NCBI GenBank assembly: GCA_937894825.1
Contig: CALCQT010000296.1
Location: forward strand, 1 to 14,891
Direction of reading: 5' to 3'
Origin: an uncultured Anaerolineaceae bacterium
Lineage (GTDB): Bacteria > Chloroflexota > Anaerolineae > Anaerolineales > Anaerolineaceae
DNA length: 14,891 nt
The notes under the pieces are model-generated. The model was not told the DNA's origin. It saw nothing but the letters and a program-made list of their open reading frames with translations, and did no database searches. Position 1 is the stretch's first letter; each line of letters begins with the position of its first letter. This document shows positions 6,744 through 14,037 of the stretch, one piece after another. Made by a program: the position numbers and the translations under genes.

Positions 6744-7580
6744 TCAAACTGCAAGCATAACCCCCCGGTCATTAGCAAAATAAACGGTTATATTCCGCAT
6801 CGGATAAATCAGCACATCTTTCAGATCATACAATTTTTTTGCGTAATCCTTAACGAACAGCGCGGCGGACAAATTATTGCAATGCGTGATGACCATCGTC
6901 TCGCCGGTCGGGTTTTTCCGCTCACGAATCATCTCGACCATCCGGCGCAATGCCTTTTTTTCACCAAGGACCTTGTCATAAACCTTTACTTTCCCGGCGC
7001 CGTCATCACCCGCAATCGGGCGGATTGTCAGCACACTGGCAAGAATATCTTCCATTTTGCTCATTCTGCCGGACTTGACAAAATTATCGAATTTATTGAT
7101 CGCAAAAAGGCTGACCATATTGTCCCGGCAGTCTTCCACTGTTTTAAAAATGCTTTCGACAGAATCGACGCCTTTCGCGATCAGTTCCAAAATCTTTAGC
7201 ACCAGCAAGATTTCGCCGCCAGTCGCCGAAAGCGAGTCGATAATGAAAATCTTCTTATCGGGATACTGATCCAGCACCATCTTCATCGCAACCAACGCGC
7301 TATTATAGGACCCACTGATGCCGGAAGAGACCGTCACACAAAAAGTAATCGCCTCCTGAATAAATTCTTTCGCGAAATCTCCCGGGGAAGGACATGCGGT
7401 GGTGGATATGGCAGTGCTGGAGTTCATTCGCGCTAACGTGTCGTTGACGTCTAAATCTTCGGTGTCAGAATAATTCTGTCCATCGATTTGAATCGTCATT
7501 GGAACGGAAGAATAAGAAACGCCCTCCACATCTTTCGGAAGCAAATCACAGCAACTGTCTGCAACAACTTTTATTTTCAT
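6744..7580 (-). CDS. DegV family (FakB-like) fatty-acid-binding protein
   Basis: DegV/FakB proteins bind a single fatty acid and, with the kinase FakA, present it for phosphorylation and phospholipid synthesis; no fakA is in this window. The family pattern is complete: VADSCCDLL at the N-terminus, the TTACPSP motif (60-66) that contacts the carboxylate, SSGISGSYNSA (85-95), a DS motif at 115-116, FVKSGR (167-172) followed by the conserved RPI block, and ITHCNN near the C-terminus. The 278-residue length is normal. The end (VYFANDRGVMLAV) is the variant lacking the GPG motif of many relatives. A GATAAGGA ribosome-binding region precedes the ATG. The start region is duplicated 317 bp upstream (see 7604-7897). 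Possibly cotranscribed with the AI-2E gene. Confidence 0.9.
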   Translation of the reverse strand: MKIKVVADSCCDLLPKDVEGVSYSSVPMTIQIDGQNYSDTEDLDVNDTLARMNSSTAISTTACPSPGDFAKEFIQEAITFCVTVSSGISGSYNSALVAMKMVLDQYPDKKIFIIDSLSATGGEILLVLKILELIAKGVDSVESIFKTVEDCRDNMVSLFAINKFDNFVKSGRMSKMEDILASVLTIRPIAGDDGAGKVKVYDKVLGEKKALRRMVEMIRERKNPTGETMVITHCNNLSAALFVKDYAKKLYDLKDVLIYPMRNITVYFANDRGVMLAV

Positions 7581-7600
7581 AGTTCATCATAGTCCTTATC
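7525..7600 (-). repeat. 76-bp direct repeat, copy A (degV start)
   Basis: This segment covers the ribosome-binding region, start codon and first 18 codons of degV. It matches 7842-7917 in 71 of 76 bases without gaps. Weaker ungapped similarity continues upstream of the gene for about 50 bases (roughly to 7650, against 7970). Confidence 0.85.
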
Positions 7601-7603
7601 TAT

Positions 7604-7897
7604 TTATACGTTTATGGCGTTGTTTTTGTTACCAAATTTATTTTCAAAAACGTACCCATGAATTAGCGTCAAATAATATCGGTCCAGCAACAATAACTGA
7701 GTACATGAACCAATTTTACACGCCTTTTCGCCTGAAACAAAATCAACCGGATAAATCCCCGCCTGAACCGCAGGGCTGGCCAAAACGTTAAAAAAAATTG
7801 ATATCAAACTTCGGATCAGGAAAGAAATCAAAGTCACAAAATCCACATCTTTGGGAAGCAAGTCACAGCAACTGTCTGCAACAACTTTTATTTTCAT
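7604..7897 (-). pseudogene. Truncated degV duplicate
   Basis: This 97-codon frame starts with 18 residues identical to the neighbouring DegV (MKIKVVADSCCDLLPKDV), including an identically placed ribosome-binding region. It then diverges into about 79 residues with no DegV motifs and no recognisable family. The join falls exactly where the 76-bp repeat ends. The simplest account is tandem duplication of degV followed by internal deletion, leaving the promoter-proximal end of one copy. The residual tail (DFVSGEKACKIGSC and onward) may be random frame. It could still be translated as a small peptide ahead of degV, since the start signals are intact. No other family assignment is justified. Confidence 0.6.
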
Positions 7898-7917
7898 GGT
7901 TCTTCAAAGTCCTTATC
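7842..7917 (-). repeat. 76-bp direct repeat, copy B
   Basis: Second copy of the degV start region, offset 317 bp from copy A, with five substitutions. Two lie in the coding part (one of them silent at a glycine or adjacent codon position) and three in the leader between the ribosome-binding site and the ATG or just before it. The protein sequence of the 18 shared codons is unchanged, so most differences avoid altering residues. Confidence 0.85.
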
Positions 7918-7994
7918 AGAATATTGTTTACAGAGTTTATTTTTATCATCAAATTTATATTTAAAAGCTATTTTAGAAATATTCGATGAACGAG

Positions 7995-8043
7995 TTTCGG
8001 CATAACTGACAAAATAGAAATATCGCCGAAATCCAAACGATAT
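7995..8043 (-). terminator. Possible terminator after the AI-2E gene
   Basis: Two overlapping inverted repeats lie 43-91 bases beyond the AI-2E stop: ATATCG/CGATAT (8020-8025 with 8038-8043) and TTTCGGC/GCCGAAA (7995-8001 with 8025-8031). Read on the minus strand, the first is followed by a T-rich stretch (TTTCTATTTTG). They share bases and cannot form together. The rest of 7898-8085 shows nothing else except the leader similarity to degV. Confidence 0.3.
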
Positions 8044-8085
8044 CCTCAGTAAAAAAAATCAGTTAGAAAATTGAAATAAATGTGA

Positions 8086-9282
8086 TTATTCAGGTGGAAT
8101 GGCTAAAGTTTGCGTCTCTTGCTGCAGATAAATCTCAGGGAAAGGATCCTCTTTTCGTATCTTGCACAAAAGATATCCCAACACTTCTTTCATCAGACCG
8201 ATTAATGGAGAAGCCAATAGCGCGCCCAGCAGCCCCAGACGCGAACTCAGGATTAAGATACCCAGGGTGATCACAACCGGATGAATATCCAGCGCACTCC
8301 CCATCACGCGCGGGACAACCAGAATGTTTTCAAGCTGCTGAATCAGGATATAGGCGCCGACCGATACAACGGCCATCAAAAAATTACTGAGCGGAATCCA
8401 CTCGGAACCGAAAATCAGCGCAGAAAGCACTGCCGGGAAACAGGCAATAATCGGTCCGATATTCGGCACAACCTCGCAGAAGCCGGCGATGATGCCCAAT
8501 AACAGCGCCCACTTCAGTCCCAGCACACTGCAGACAATAAAAGTGGTTATGCCAATGAACAACATCAGCTTTATCTGGCCCGCAAAATAATTATTCCACA
8601 CTCCGAATAGGCGGCGGAGCAATTCTTCGATTTCCGGACGGTATGGTTCCCGAAACAAACGCGGGATCCATTGCTTCAACTTCCAGCCATCGTTGCAGAA
8701 GTGAATCGACGCCATCACAGTCGTCAAAACAGTGATGAGTATCCCAAATATTGTTCCGACAATGTTCGCCGAAACAGAAATTACTGACTGGAGCATCGAG
8801 GAGAAATCCGGCACTAAGGACGAGACATTGATCCTTGAGATATCAAAAGAATTGATCGCTTTCCGCAGCTCAACCAGCGGGACGGTCAGGTCAAGTTCAA
8901 AATCCATAATTTTTGGCTGGTTTACGTCCAATTCAAGGATCAAATCGCCCAGCCAACCGTCGATACTGGTAATTACCGTCGGCCAATCTGCCGCCAAAAA
9001 GCCCTGTGTCTTTTCTGCAATCAAAGGGAGAACAAGGCTCACAAGCACGATAAACAAAACGATCAGCAGCAAATAAGAAATAAACACGGCAAAACTTTGT
9101 TTAAACCGCAGCACACGCACCTGAAACCGCACCAGTGGCGACAGAATATAGGCGATGATAGCCGCCATAAAAATCAGCGTCAGGCTTCCACGTGCGATAT
9201 AGACCATGACAATCAAAAAAATAATTATCATAATCAGCGCGATATAGCGTACTGTATCACTCCATCGGCGGTCGGTTTCCAT
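8086..9282 (-). CDS. AI-2E family transporter (PerM/YdiK-type membrane protein)
   Basis: Polytopic membrane protein of 398 residues, typical for the AI-2E transporter family. Two hydrophobic segments occur near the N-terminus (about 12-30 and 33-50), a third at about 63-85, then a soluble stretch, and a cluster of long membrane segments in the C-terminal half. That half includes the conserved P-x-x-GP pattern (EVVPNIGPIIACFPA) and the HPVVITLGILILSSRLGLLGALLASPLIG block diagnostic of the family, cited here only as a landmark. Members have been linked to autoinducer-2 export, sodium/proton exchange and other transport, so the substrate is open. The ATG has GAGGAG only one base ahead and a second AAGGAG 16 bases ahead, both unusual, but an in-frame stop (TGA) upstream leaves no other start. 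Confidence 0.88.
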   Translation of the reverse strand: METDRRWSDTVRYIALIMIIIFLIVMVYIARGSLTLIFMAAIIAYILSPLVRFQVRVLRFKQSFAVFISYLLLIVLFIVLVSLVLPLIAEKTQGFLAADWPTVITSIDGWLGDLILELDVNQPKIMDFELDLTVPLVELRKAINSFDISRINVSSLVPDFSSMLQSVISVSANIVGTIFGILITVLTTVMASIHFCNDGWKLKQWIPRLFREPYRPEIEELLRRLFGVWNNYFAGQIKLMLFIGITTFIVCSVLGLKWALLLGIIAGFCEVVPNIGPIIACFPAVLSALIFGSEWIPLSNFLMAVVSVGAYILIQQLENILVVPRVMGSALDIHPVVITLGILILSSRLGLLGALLASPLIGLMKEVLGYLLCKIRKEDPFPEIYLQQETQTLAIPPE

Positions 9283-9467
9283 TCTCCTCTGCCTGTCTCT
9301 CCTTGATCATTTCTTTTAGCGAATCAACATTTATTCCAAACAACTGAGATTAAATATTATTCTCCGCTGAAGCAACCGCTGCACCCGCGGGCCTGTCTGC
9401 CTGGGAATGCAACGCACACAAGCCACGGACCCGGTCCGGCATCCAAATCAAATTTGAACCACTGCGC
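9283..9467 (-). other. Intergenic spacer between M23 peptidase and AI-2E genes
   Basis: 185 bases with no gene I can support. It ends with purine-rich ribosome-binding sequence for the downstream gene. A small 5-bp stem (CGGAC/GTCCG, 9426-9438) lacks a T run and is not called a terminator, so the two genes may be read together. Confidence 0.4.
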
Positions 9468-10670
9468 TTAATTATAAAAGTTATGCGGATTTTGCGGAAC
9501 GCCATTATAGCGCATTTCGTAATGTAAATGCGGTCCGGATGAATTTCCAGTGGAGCCCAGCCCCCCAATCACCGCCCCTTTCAACGCATAATACCCGCAC
9601 TGCACATTATAAGAATCCAGATGTGCATATAACGTCTGCCACCCGTTCCCATGATCGATCATCACAACATTTCCATATCCCCAGTCGTTCCAGCCGGCAT
9701 ACACGACCACGCCGTCATCAGCCGCATAAATCGGGTTCCCGATCTGTCCGTAAATATCAATTGCCCGATGGTTTGTCTCCGGCGAGTAATCATATCCGGA
9801 GATCCAGGTCTCAGTCGTCGGCCAGACAAAATTGCCGCTGCCGAGCGGACCGTCCATGACAGCCTCGCAGGCCCCCGGGCCGTAAATAGACGCGACAGCC
9901 GGATTCTCCCGCGTAATCAATGGCGCCGACCAATTGATGAATTCGCGCGATCCGTTCGGAACGATCAGCCAGGTTCCCGCCTGAATATTGGGATTGCTAT
10001 AATCCCCAATCGTCTCCGGTGAAAGGTTGTTCCCGGCGAAGTTAATAATATCTTCAGGTGTCACACCATACACATCCGCCACACCATTCAGGCCATCGCC
10101 GTCGTGCCATTCGTAGTAGACGCCGTCGACCGGCAGAATATTCAACTCCATCCCCTCCCGCAGAGAATGGGGATTATCGGATAAGGTATAGGGGTTTCCC
10201 CACAGGATGGTGCTTGGACTCAAATTGTATTTTTCGGCAATCCCGATCACCGTGTCGTTCGCCTGCACCAGATATTTTTGCACTTCGCTGCGGGGTTTCG
10301 CCGGCAGATCCGTATGGTTTTGAGAAAATCGAAAAACACCCTGATTCGAAAACAATAGATCTGACCTGGAAAAATCAGGGTTATAGTATGGGAGAACAGC
10401 TTCAATGCTCACCGGGGTTACATCAATCGCTTCCCCGGATTCCGGTGACCCTACCGAATCCGTTTTTAGATAATACGTACCCATGATCCATAGAACAACA
10501 CCAATCAGGATCAATGTGACGATAACCGAACCAATCTGTAAAAACCTTTCCCCCAGTCCCAGCCAAAGCATTTTCAGCCATAATGCCGACCATCGTTCAG
10601 GTTTTTGCATTTCTTCCGGGGGGCGCTGAACTTCCGGTTTGGGTTCTTCAGAGCTCGGATCTTTAATCAT
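9468..10670 (-). CDS. Membrane-anchored LysM and M23 (LytM-type) peptidoglycan endopeptidase
   Basis: Likely cell-wall hydrolase or remodelling factor acting outside the cytoplasmic membrane. The 400-residue protein has a short cytoplasmic Pro/Glu-rich N-terminus, one membrane span at about 47-65 acting as an uncleaved anchor, and a low-complexity linker. Two LysM-like modules follow (about 133-180, YLVQANDTVIGIAEKYNLS, and about 185-238), binding glycan. The C-terminal M23 domain has zinc ligands His301 and Asp305 (HxxxD) and His383 of HLH (381-383), with His350 in YAH as the catalytic partner. All key residues are present, so the enzyme should be active rather than a degenerate LytM activator. 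A GGGAG ribosome-binding site lies six bases before the ATG. It is divergent from the chelatase locus. Confidence 0.92.
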   Translation of the reverse strand: MIKDPSSEEPKPEVQRPPEEMQKPERWSALWLKMLWLGLGERFLQIGSVIVTLILIGVVLWIMGTYYLKTDSVGSPESGEAIDVTPVSIEAVLPYYNPDFSRSDLLFSNQGVFRFSQNHTDLPAKPRSEVQKYLVQANDTVIGIAEKYNLSPSTILWGNPYTLSDNPHSLREGMELNILPVDGVYYEWHDGDGLNGVADVYGVTPEDIINFAGNNLSPETIGDYSNPNIQAGTWLIVPNGSREFINWSAPLITRENPAVASIYGPGACEAVMDGPLGSGNFVWPTTETWISGYDYSPETNHRAIDIYGQIGNPIYAADDGVVVYAGWNDWGYGNVVMIDHGNGWQTLYAHLDSYNVQCGYYALKGAVIGGLGSTGNSSGPHLHYEMRYNGVPQNPHNFYN

Positions 10671-10841
10671 TTATTCTCCCAAGCGTCATGATAACACATT
10701 CAAAAAAAAATTGAAACAGATACTGCGTCACAAATAATTCAAAACCAAAGATTTACCTCGAATAAAAAAATGGAGAATACATTGCTCTCAAAAGACATAA
10801 TCGCTGTCCCAAACCGGTCACTTCCGTATATAATCAAGACC
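10671..10841. promoter_or_regulatory. Divergent spacer between M23 and chelatase genes
   Basis: 171 bases, AT-rich. A TATAAT at 10829-10834 stands only seven bases before the ATG of the chelatase ATPase, and TATCAT (complement of 10688-10693) stands about 17 bases before the M23 start. Neither has a good -35 box at the right distance. If real, they imply a leaderless or very short-leader transcript on each side. Confidence 0.35.
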
Positions 10842-11936
10842 ATGAAAAATTTCTTCCCATTTACAGCTATCGTGGGCCAGGAACGAATGAAACGGGCCCT
10901 GATTTTGAACGCAGTAGATCCTCGAATTGGCGGGGTACTCATTCGTGGGGAACGCGGAACAGCAAAATCCACCGCCGCCAGAGGCCTGGCAGCGCTTCTT
11001 CCACAGGAAAAAGTAATCGCTGAATGTCGGTTCGGCTGCGACCCGGCAGATGAAAACCATTGGTGCACTGAATGTCGAGAGAGAAAAGCCAACAACAGTC
11101 CGATGACGGTAGCGCTGCGCCCGACGCCGTTCATCAATTTGCCTGTCTCCGCCACAGAAGACCGCGTGGTCGGAACACTGGACATTGAAAGGGCCATTCA
11201 GAGCGGCGAGAAGCATTTCGAGCCCGGTGTACTGGCCGCGGCAAACCGCGGGCTGCTGTATATTGATGAAGTAAACCTGTTGGACGACCATGTCGTCGAC
11301 ATTCTGCTGGATTCCGCGGCAATGGGGATCAACACCGTTGAACGGGAAGGCATCTCCTTCTCCCATCCGGCCCGCTTCATTCTGGTCGGAACGATGAACC
11401 CGGAAGAGGGTGATCTTCGCCCGCAATTGCTGGATCGCTTTGCGCACGCGGTGGATATCTACGGTATTTCAGACAAACGGGATCGGGTTGAGATTATGCG
11501 GCGTTATATCGATTATGAAAACAATCCGGACGTGTTTCTACAACAATGGAAACCCGAAGAAGACCGCCTCTCACAGAAAATCACGGCCGCAAAGGCACTC
11601 CTGGAAAAAGTTAAATATCAGAATTATCACCTGATTTCGATCGCCTCCCTGACTGCCTCACTAAAAGTCGAAGGACACCGGTCTGATCTGGTGATCCTGA
11701 AGACGGCTTGCGCCCAGGCGGCCTTTGATGGCAGAACGCTGATCAACGACCTGGATATTGCGCTGGCAGCGGAGTTGGCCCTTCCGCACCGGCTGCAAAA
11801 AGGTCCTTTTTCCGAACAGGAAATCACTAGCGAAGAACTGCAGCAGCGGATCGAAGAACTGCACGGGAAAGAACAGTCCGATGATCCTGCTTATCAGGAT
11901 ATTTCTGATTTGAGCGAAGCGGAAAAAAAAATTTAA
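10842..11936 (+). CDS. ChlI/CobS-like AAA+ ATPase, zero-frame product of a chlI-chlD fusion gene
   Basis: AAA+ motor subunit of the magnesium/cobalt chelatase class, 364 residues. Walker A is GERGTAKST (36-44). A cysteine-rich insert, CRFGC then CTEC (Cys62, 66, 75, 78), is typical of this family. Walker B is LLYIDEVNLL, and the sensor and arginine-finger region is VGTMNPEEGDLRPQLLDRF. The frame runs back to ATG 10770, but ATG 10842 gives the canonical MKNFFPFTAIVGQ beginning. No good Shine-Dalgarno precedes either start. The C-terminus ends EAEKKI at TAA immediately after nine A, while the -1 frame continues into a VWA module. The same start therefore probably gives both this small subunit and a 677-residue medium subunit. 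No CobN/ChlH large subunit is in the window, so the metal is inferred. Confidence 0.92.
   Translation: MKNFFPFTAIVGQERMKRALILNAVDPRIGGVLIRGERGTAKSTAARGLAALLPQEKVIAECRFGCDPADENHWCTECRERKANNSPMTVALRPTPFINLPVSATEDRVVGTLDIERAIQSGEKHFEPGVLAAANRGLLYIDEVNLLDDHVVDILLDSAAMGINTVEREGISFSHPARFILVGTMNPEEGDLRPQLLDRFAHAVDIYGISDKRDRVEIMRRYIDYENNPDVFLQQWKPEEDRLSQKITAAKALLEKVKYQNYHLISIASLTASLKVEGHRSDLVILKTACAQAAFDGRTLINDLDIALAAELALPHRLQKGPFSEQEITSEELQQRIEELHGKEQSDDPAYQDISDLSEAEKKI
11924..11930 (+). promoter_or_regulatory. A_AAA_AAA slippery heptamer for -1 frameshift
   Basis: The run of nine A (11923-11931) contains A_AAA_AAA phased exactly as X_XXY_YYZ in the ATPase frame: GAA AAA AAA ATT TAA. The zero-frame stop comes two codons later (11934-11936). 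The -1 frame is open from 11909 to 12874, so the shift must happen within 11909-11936, and this is the only slippery sequence there. Ribosomal -1 shifting, or insertion of one A by RNA polymerase slippage, would give the same fusion. Confidence 0.75.
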
Positions 11937-12874
11937 AGAATCTTGAAGTCGCCAGTGTCATCCCGGCAAATAATGCTGTCTATTCACACACCGGCGACAC
12001 GATTTTCAACAGCGGGCAGGGATATTGGTGGGACGGGGCCCGGAACTTCTCAATGGAGAACCCAATCCTGCCAAAGGAGTATATTCCGCCGAATTCCTCT
12101 AAAAAGACCGGGGGAAAGCGGAATCGGATTATTTCCAAAGATCGGCGCGGACACTATTTCAAGGCCCGTCCGGCTAACGAGAATTTGAGCGACATTGCCT
12201 TTGACGCCACCATTCGGATGGCGGCGCCTTACCAGCGAAAACGCCGGGAAGCGGGCAGTCAAAGCGGGATTATCCTGAAACGGAAAGACTTCATGCAAAA
12301 GGTGCGGCAGCACCGGGCCTCAAACCTCTTGCTTTTTCTGGTTGATCTTTCCTGGTCAATGGCCGTCCAGCAACGGATGGAAGCGACAAAAAGCGCAATT
12401 CTGACCATTCTTACGGATGCTTATCAACAGCGCGACCGGGTCGGATTGATTGTCTTCCAAAGAGATGATGCCAGGGTCGTCCTCGAGCCGACACATTCAG
12501 TGATGCTTGCCGAGCGGTCCATGAAAAAAATCCTGGTGGGCGGGAAAACACCGCTGGCAGCCGGCCTTTTGAAAGCGCATGAAATCCTGGCCCGGGAAAA
12601 AAGGGTCCGACCGGAAGAAAATGCGCTCCTGATTGTGCTGACCGACGGCGCCGGAAACGTCTCCCAGGGCCGGGGAGATCCGCTGGAGGAATCAAAAATG
12701 ATCGCCGAAAGGATTGCCGCGGAGGGGTTCCGCAGTATTGTGATCGACACCGAGCAATATACCTTCGATCAGGGCCTCTCCAGCGAATTGGCCAAACAGC
12801 TGAAGGCCCCTTGCTACATGATCGGCGGACTGAAAGCGGATCAACTGGTTGAGACCATCAAGCGCGAAATCTAA
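11930..12874 (+). CDS. ChlD/CobT-like linker and VWA domain, -1 frame extension of the ATPase
   Basis: Encodes the C-terminal half of a medium chelatase subunit, the part that binds the partner complex through a metal-dependent adhesion site. Read in the -1 frame it continues the ATPase with NLKNLEV, a 60-residue linker, a basic stretch (KKTGGKRNRI), the family block GHYFKARPANENLSDIAFDA with AAPYQRKRR, then the VWA domain. In fusion numbering the MIDAS is Asp502-x-Ser504-x-Ser506, Thr570 (GGKTPL) and Asp602 (LTDG). All are intact. The fused protein would be 677 residues, normal for ChlI-ChlD type cobaltochelatase subunits. There is no ATG between 11909 and 12053. If translated separately it would begin at ATG 12053 (273 residues), which lacks a convincing ribosome-binding site and would cut the linker. 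Confidence 0.85.
   Translation, partial: NLKNLEVASVIPANNAVYSHTGDTIFNSGQGYWWDGARNFSMENPILPKEYIPPNSSKKTGGKRNRIISKDRRGHYFKARPANENLSDIAFDATIRMAAPYQRKRREAGSQSGIILKRKDFMQKVRQHRASNLLLFLVDLSWSMAVQQRMEATKSAILTILTDAYQQRDRVGLIVFQRDDARVVLEPTHSVMLAERSMKKILVGGKTPLAAGLLKAHEILAREKRVRPEENALLIVLTDGAGNVSQGRGDPLEESKMIAERIAAEGFRSIVIDTEQYTFDQGLSSELAKQLKAPCYMIGGLKADQLVETIKREI
11943..12009 (+). promoter_or_regulatory. Imperfect stem-loop downstream of the slippery site
   Basis: GTCGCCAGTGT (11948-11958) pairs with ACACCGGCGAC (11988-11998) over 11 positions with a single A-C mismatch, loop of 29 bases. A lower stem TTGAA/TTCAA (11943-11947 with 12005-12009) adds five pairs across a 6-base bulge. It begins 12 bases (lower stem) or 17 bases (main stem) after the heptamer, longer than the 5-9 usual for stimulatory structures. 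Stimulation of frameshifting is inference. Confidence 0.45.
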
Positions 12875-12951
12875 AAAGATTTGAGTGTCAAAAATAGCGC
12901 CAATATCAAAAATCAAATTATAAAAAATAATAAACAGGGAGCGAAGAAAAG

Positions 12952-14037
12952 ATGGATGAAAAAGAAAAAATAAAAGATTTTCTGAAAAGAATCATATCCC
13001 TGCCGGGAATTTCCGGTTATGAGAGCGCCGTGAGCGACGTGATCGCCGAAGAATGGCAGCCATTGACCGACGAGGTCATCGTGACGCCGGTTGGGAACCT
13101 GTACGGGGTCAAAAAAGGATCCGACACAAAAAACAACCGGCCCGGCAAACGGGTTATGATGGCCGTTCACATGGACGCCATCGGGATGACCGTCGCTGAA
13201 ATCCGTGGAGAAATGTTGTATTTTGCCCCCATCGGCGGTTTTGATCCGCGTATTCTGCCGGGGCAGGCGGTCACTGTGCACGCTGCCGGCGAAGACCTTC
13301 CGGGTATCATCGTCCAGCTTGCGCCGCACCTGCTCTCCGAATCTTTCCATGGGAAGCCGGTCCCGCTGGATCAATTGGTTATCGACACCGGACTCGACAG
13401 TGAAACGGTAAGCGAGAAAATTCGTGTCGGAGACATCATCTCTTACGCCAACCTCCCGCAGGACCTTCCGTCCGACTGCATCGCGGGCCATAGCCTGGAT
13501 AACCGCGCTTCCGTCGCCGCGGTTACGCAATGCTTGCGTGAACTGCAGCGGTTTAACCACGCCTGGGATGTTTACGCGGTCGGGACCGTGCAGGAAGAAA
13601 CCAATTTCTTCGGCGGCTCCACCTCCCCGGTGGATATTAAGCCCGACCTGGCTATCGCAATCGACGTCACTTTTGCCTCCGGCCCAGGCGCCAGCGGATG
13701 GCAAACCGCACCGCTGGAGAGCGGCGTTGCGCTCGGGTTTGGGGCCAATCTGCACCCGGCACTGTTCGAGGAAATGAAAAGGCTGTGCGAACAACTGGAT
13801 ATTCCCTTTACCCTCTCCCCGCAGCCGCTGATGTCCGGCACTGACGCCGATCCGATTCAAATCACGCAGGCCGGAGTTCCTACCATCCTGTTAAGCATCC
13901 CGCTGCGATATATGCATACGCCGGTTGAAATTATCGCCCTCAAGGATGTAATGCGGACCGGTCACCTGCTGGCGGAATTTATCGCCCGGCTGGAATCGGA
14001 TTTTACCGAAAAAATTATCTGGGAGGATGCGCAATGA
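12952..14037 (+). CDS. M42 family metallo-aminopeptidase
   Basis: Cytoplasmic dinuclear-zinc or cobalt aminopeptidase of the M42 family (glutamyl aminopeptidase/TET and FrvX relatives), which trims peptides from protein turnover. Ligand and catalytic positions are all visible: His73 in AVHMDAIG, bridging Asp183 in SLDNR, Glu215-Glu216 in VQEET, Asp238 in AIDVT and His322 in RYMHTPVE. The length of 361 residues is standard. A GGGAG ribosome-binding site precedes the ATG by about 11 bases. The 77-bp spacer from the VWA gene shows no terminator, so it may be cotranscribed with the chelatase locus, though the functions are unrelated. Its stop overlaps the start of the next M42 gene. M42 enzymes usually form dodecamers. 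Confidence 0.93.
   Translation: MDEKEKIKDFLKRIISLPGISGYESAVSDVIAEEWQPLTDEVIVTPVGNLYGVKKGSDTKNNRPGKRVMMAVHMDAIGMTVAEIRGEMLYFAPIGGFDPRILPGQAVTVHAAGEDLPGIIVQLAPHLLSESFHGKPVPLDQLVIDTGLDSETVSEKIRVGDIISYANLPQDLPSDCIAGHSLDNRASVAAVTQCLRELQRFNHAWDVYAVGTVQEETNFFGGSTSPVDIKPDLAIAIDVTFASGPGASGWQTAPLESGVALGFGANLHPALFEEMKRLCEQLDIPFTLSPQPLMSGTDADPIQITQAGVPTILLSIPLRYMHTPVEIIALKDVMRTGHLLAEFIARLESDFTEKIIWEDAQ

Noticed and set aside
7603..7632. degV promoter (GTAACA, 18-base spacer, TATAAA on the minus strand)
   Set aside because: The predicted transcript start would fall inside the Shine-Dalgarno, and the aligned positions in the duplicate copy are not kept.
9426..9438. Small GC-rich hairpin after the M23 gene as a terminator
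   Set aside because: Only five pairs with a three-base loop and no following T run on the minus strand.
10770..10841. Longer N-terminus for the chelatase ATPase (24 extra residues)
   Set aside because: The family begins a few residues before the FPFTAIVGQ block; the extra stretch has no family likeness and no Shine-Dalgarno.
12913..13860. Long 315-codon frame on the minus strand opposite the first M42 gene
   Set aside because: It is fully antisense to a gene with a complete set of M42 active-site residues and has no recognisable motif; a by-product of GC-rich codons.
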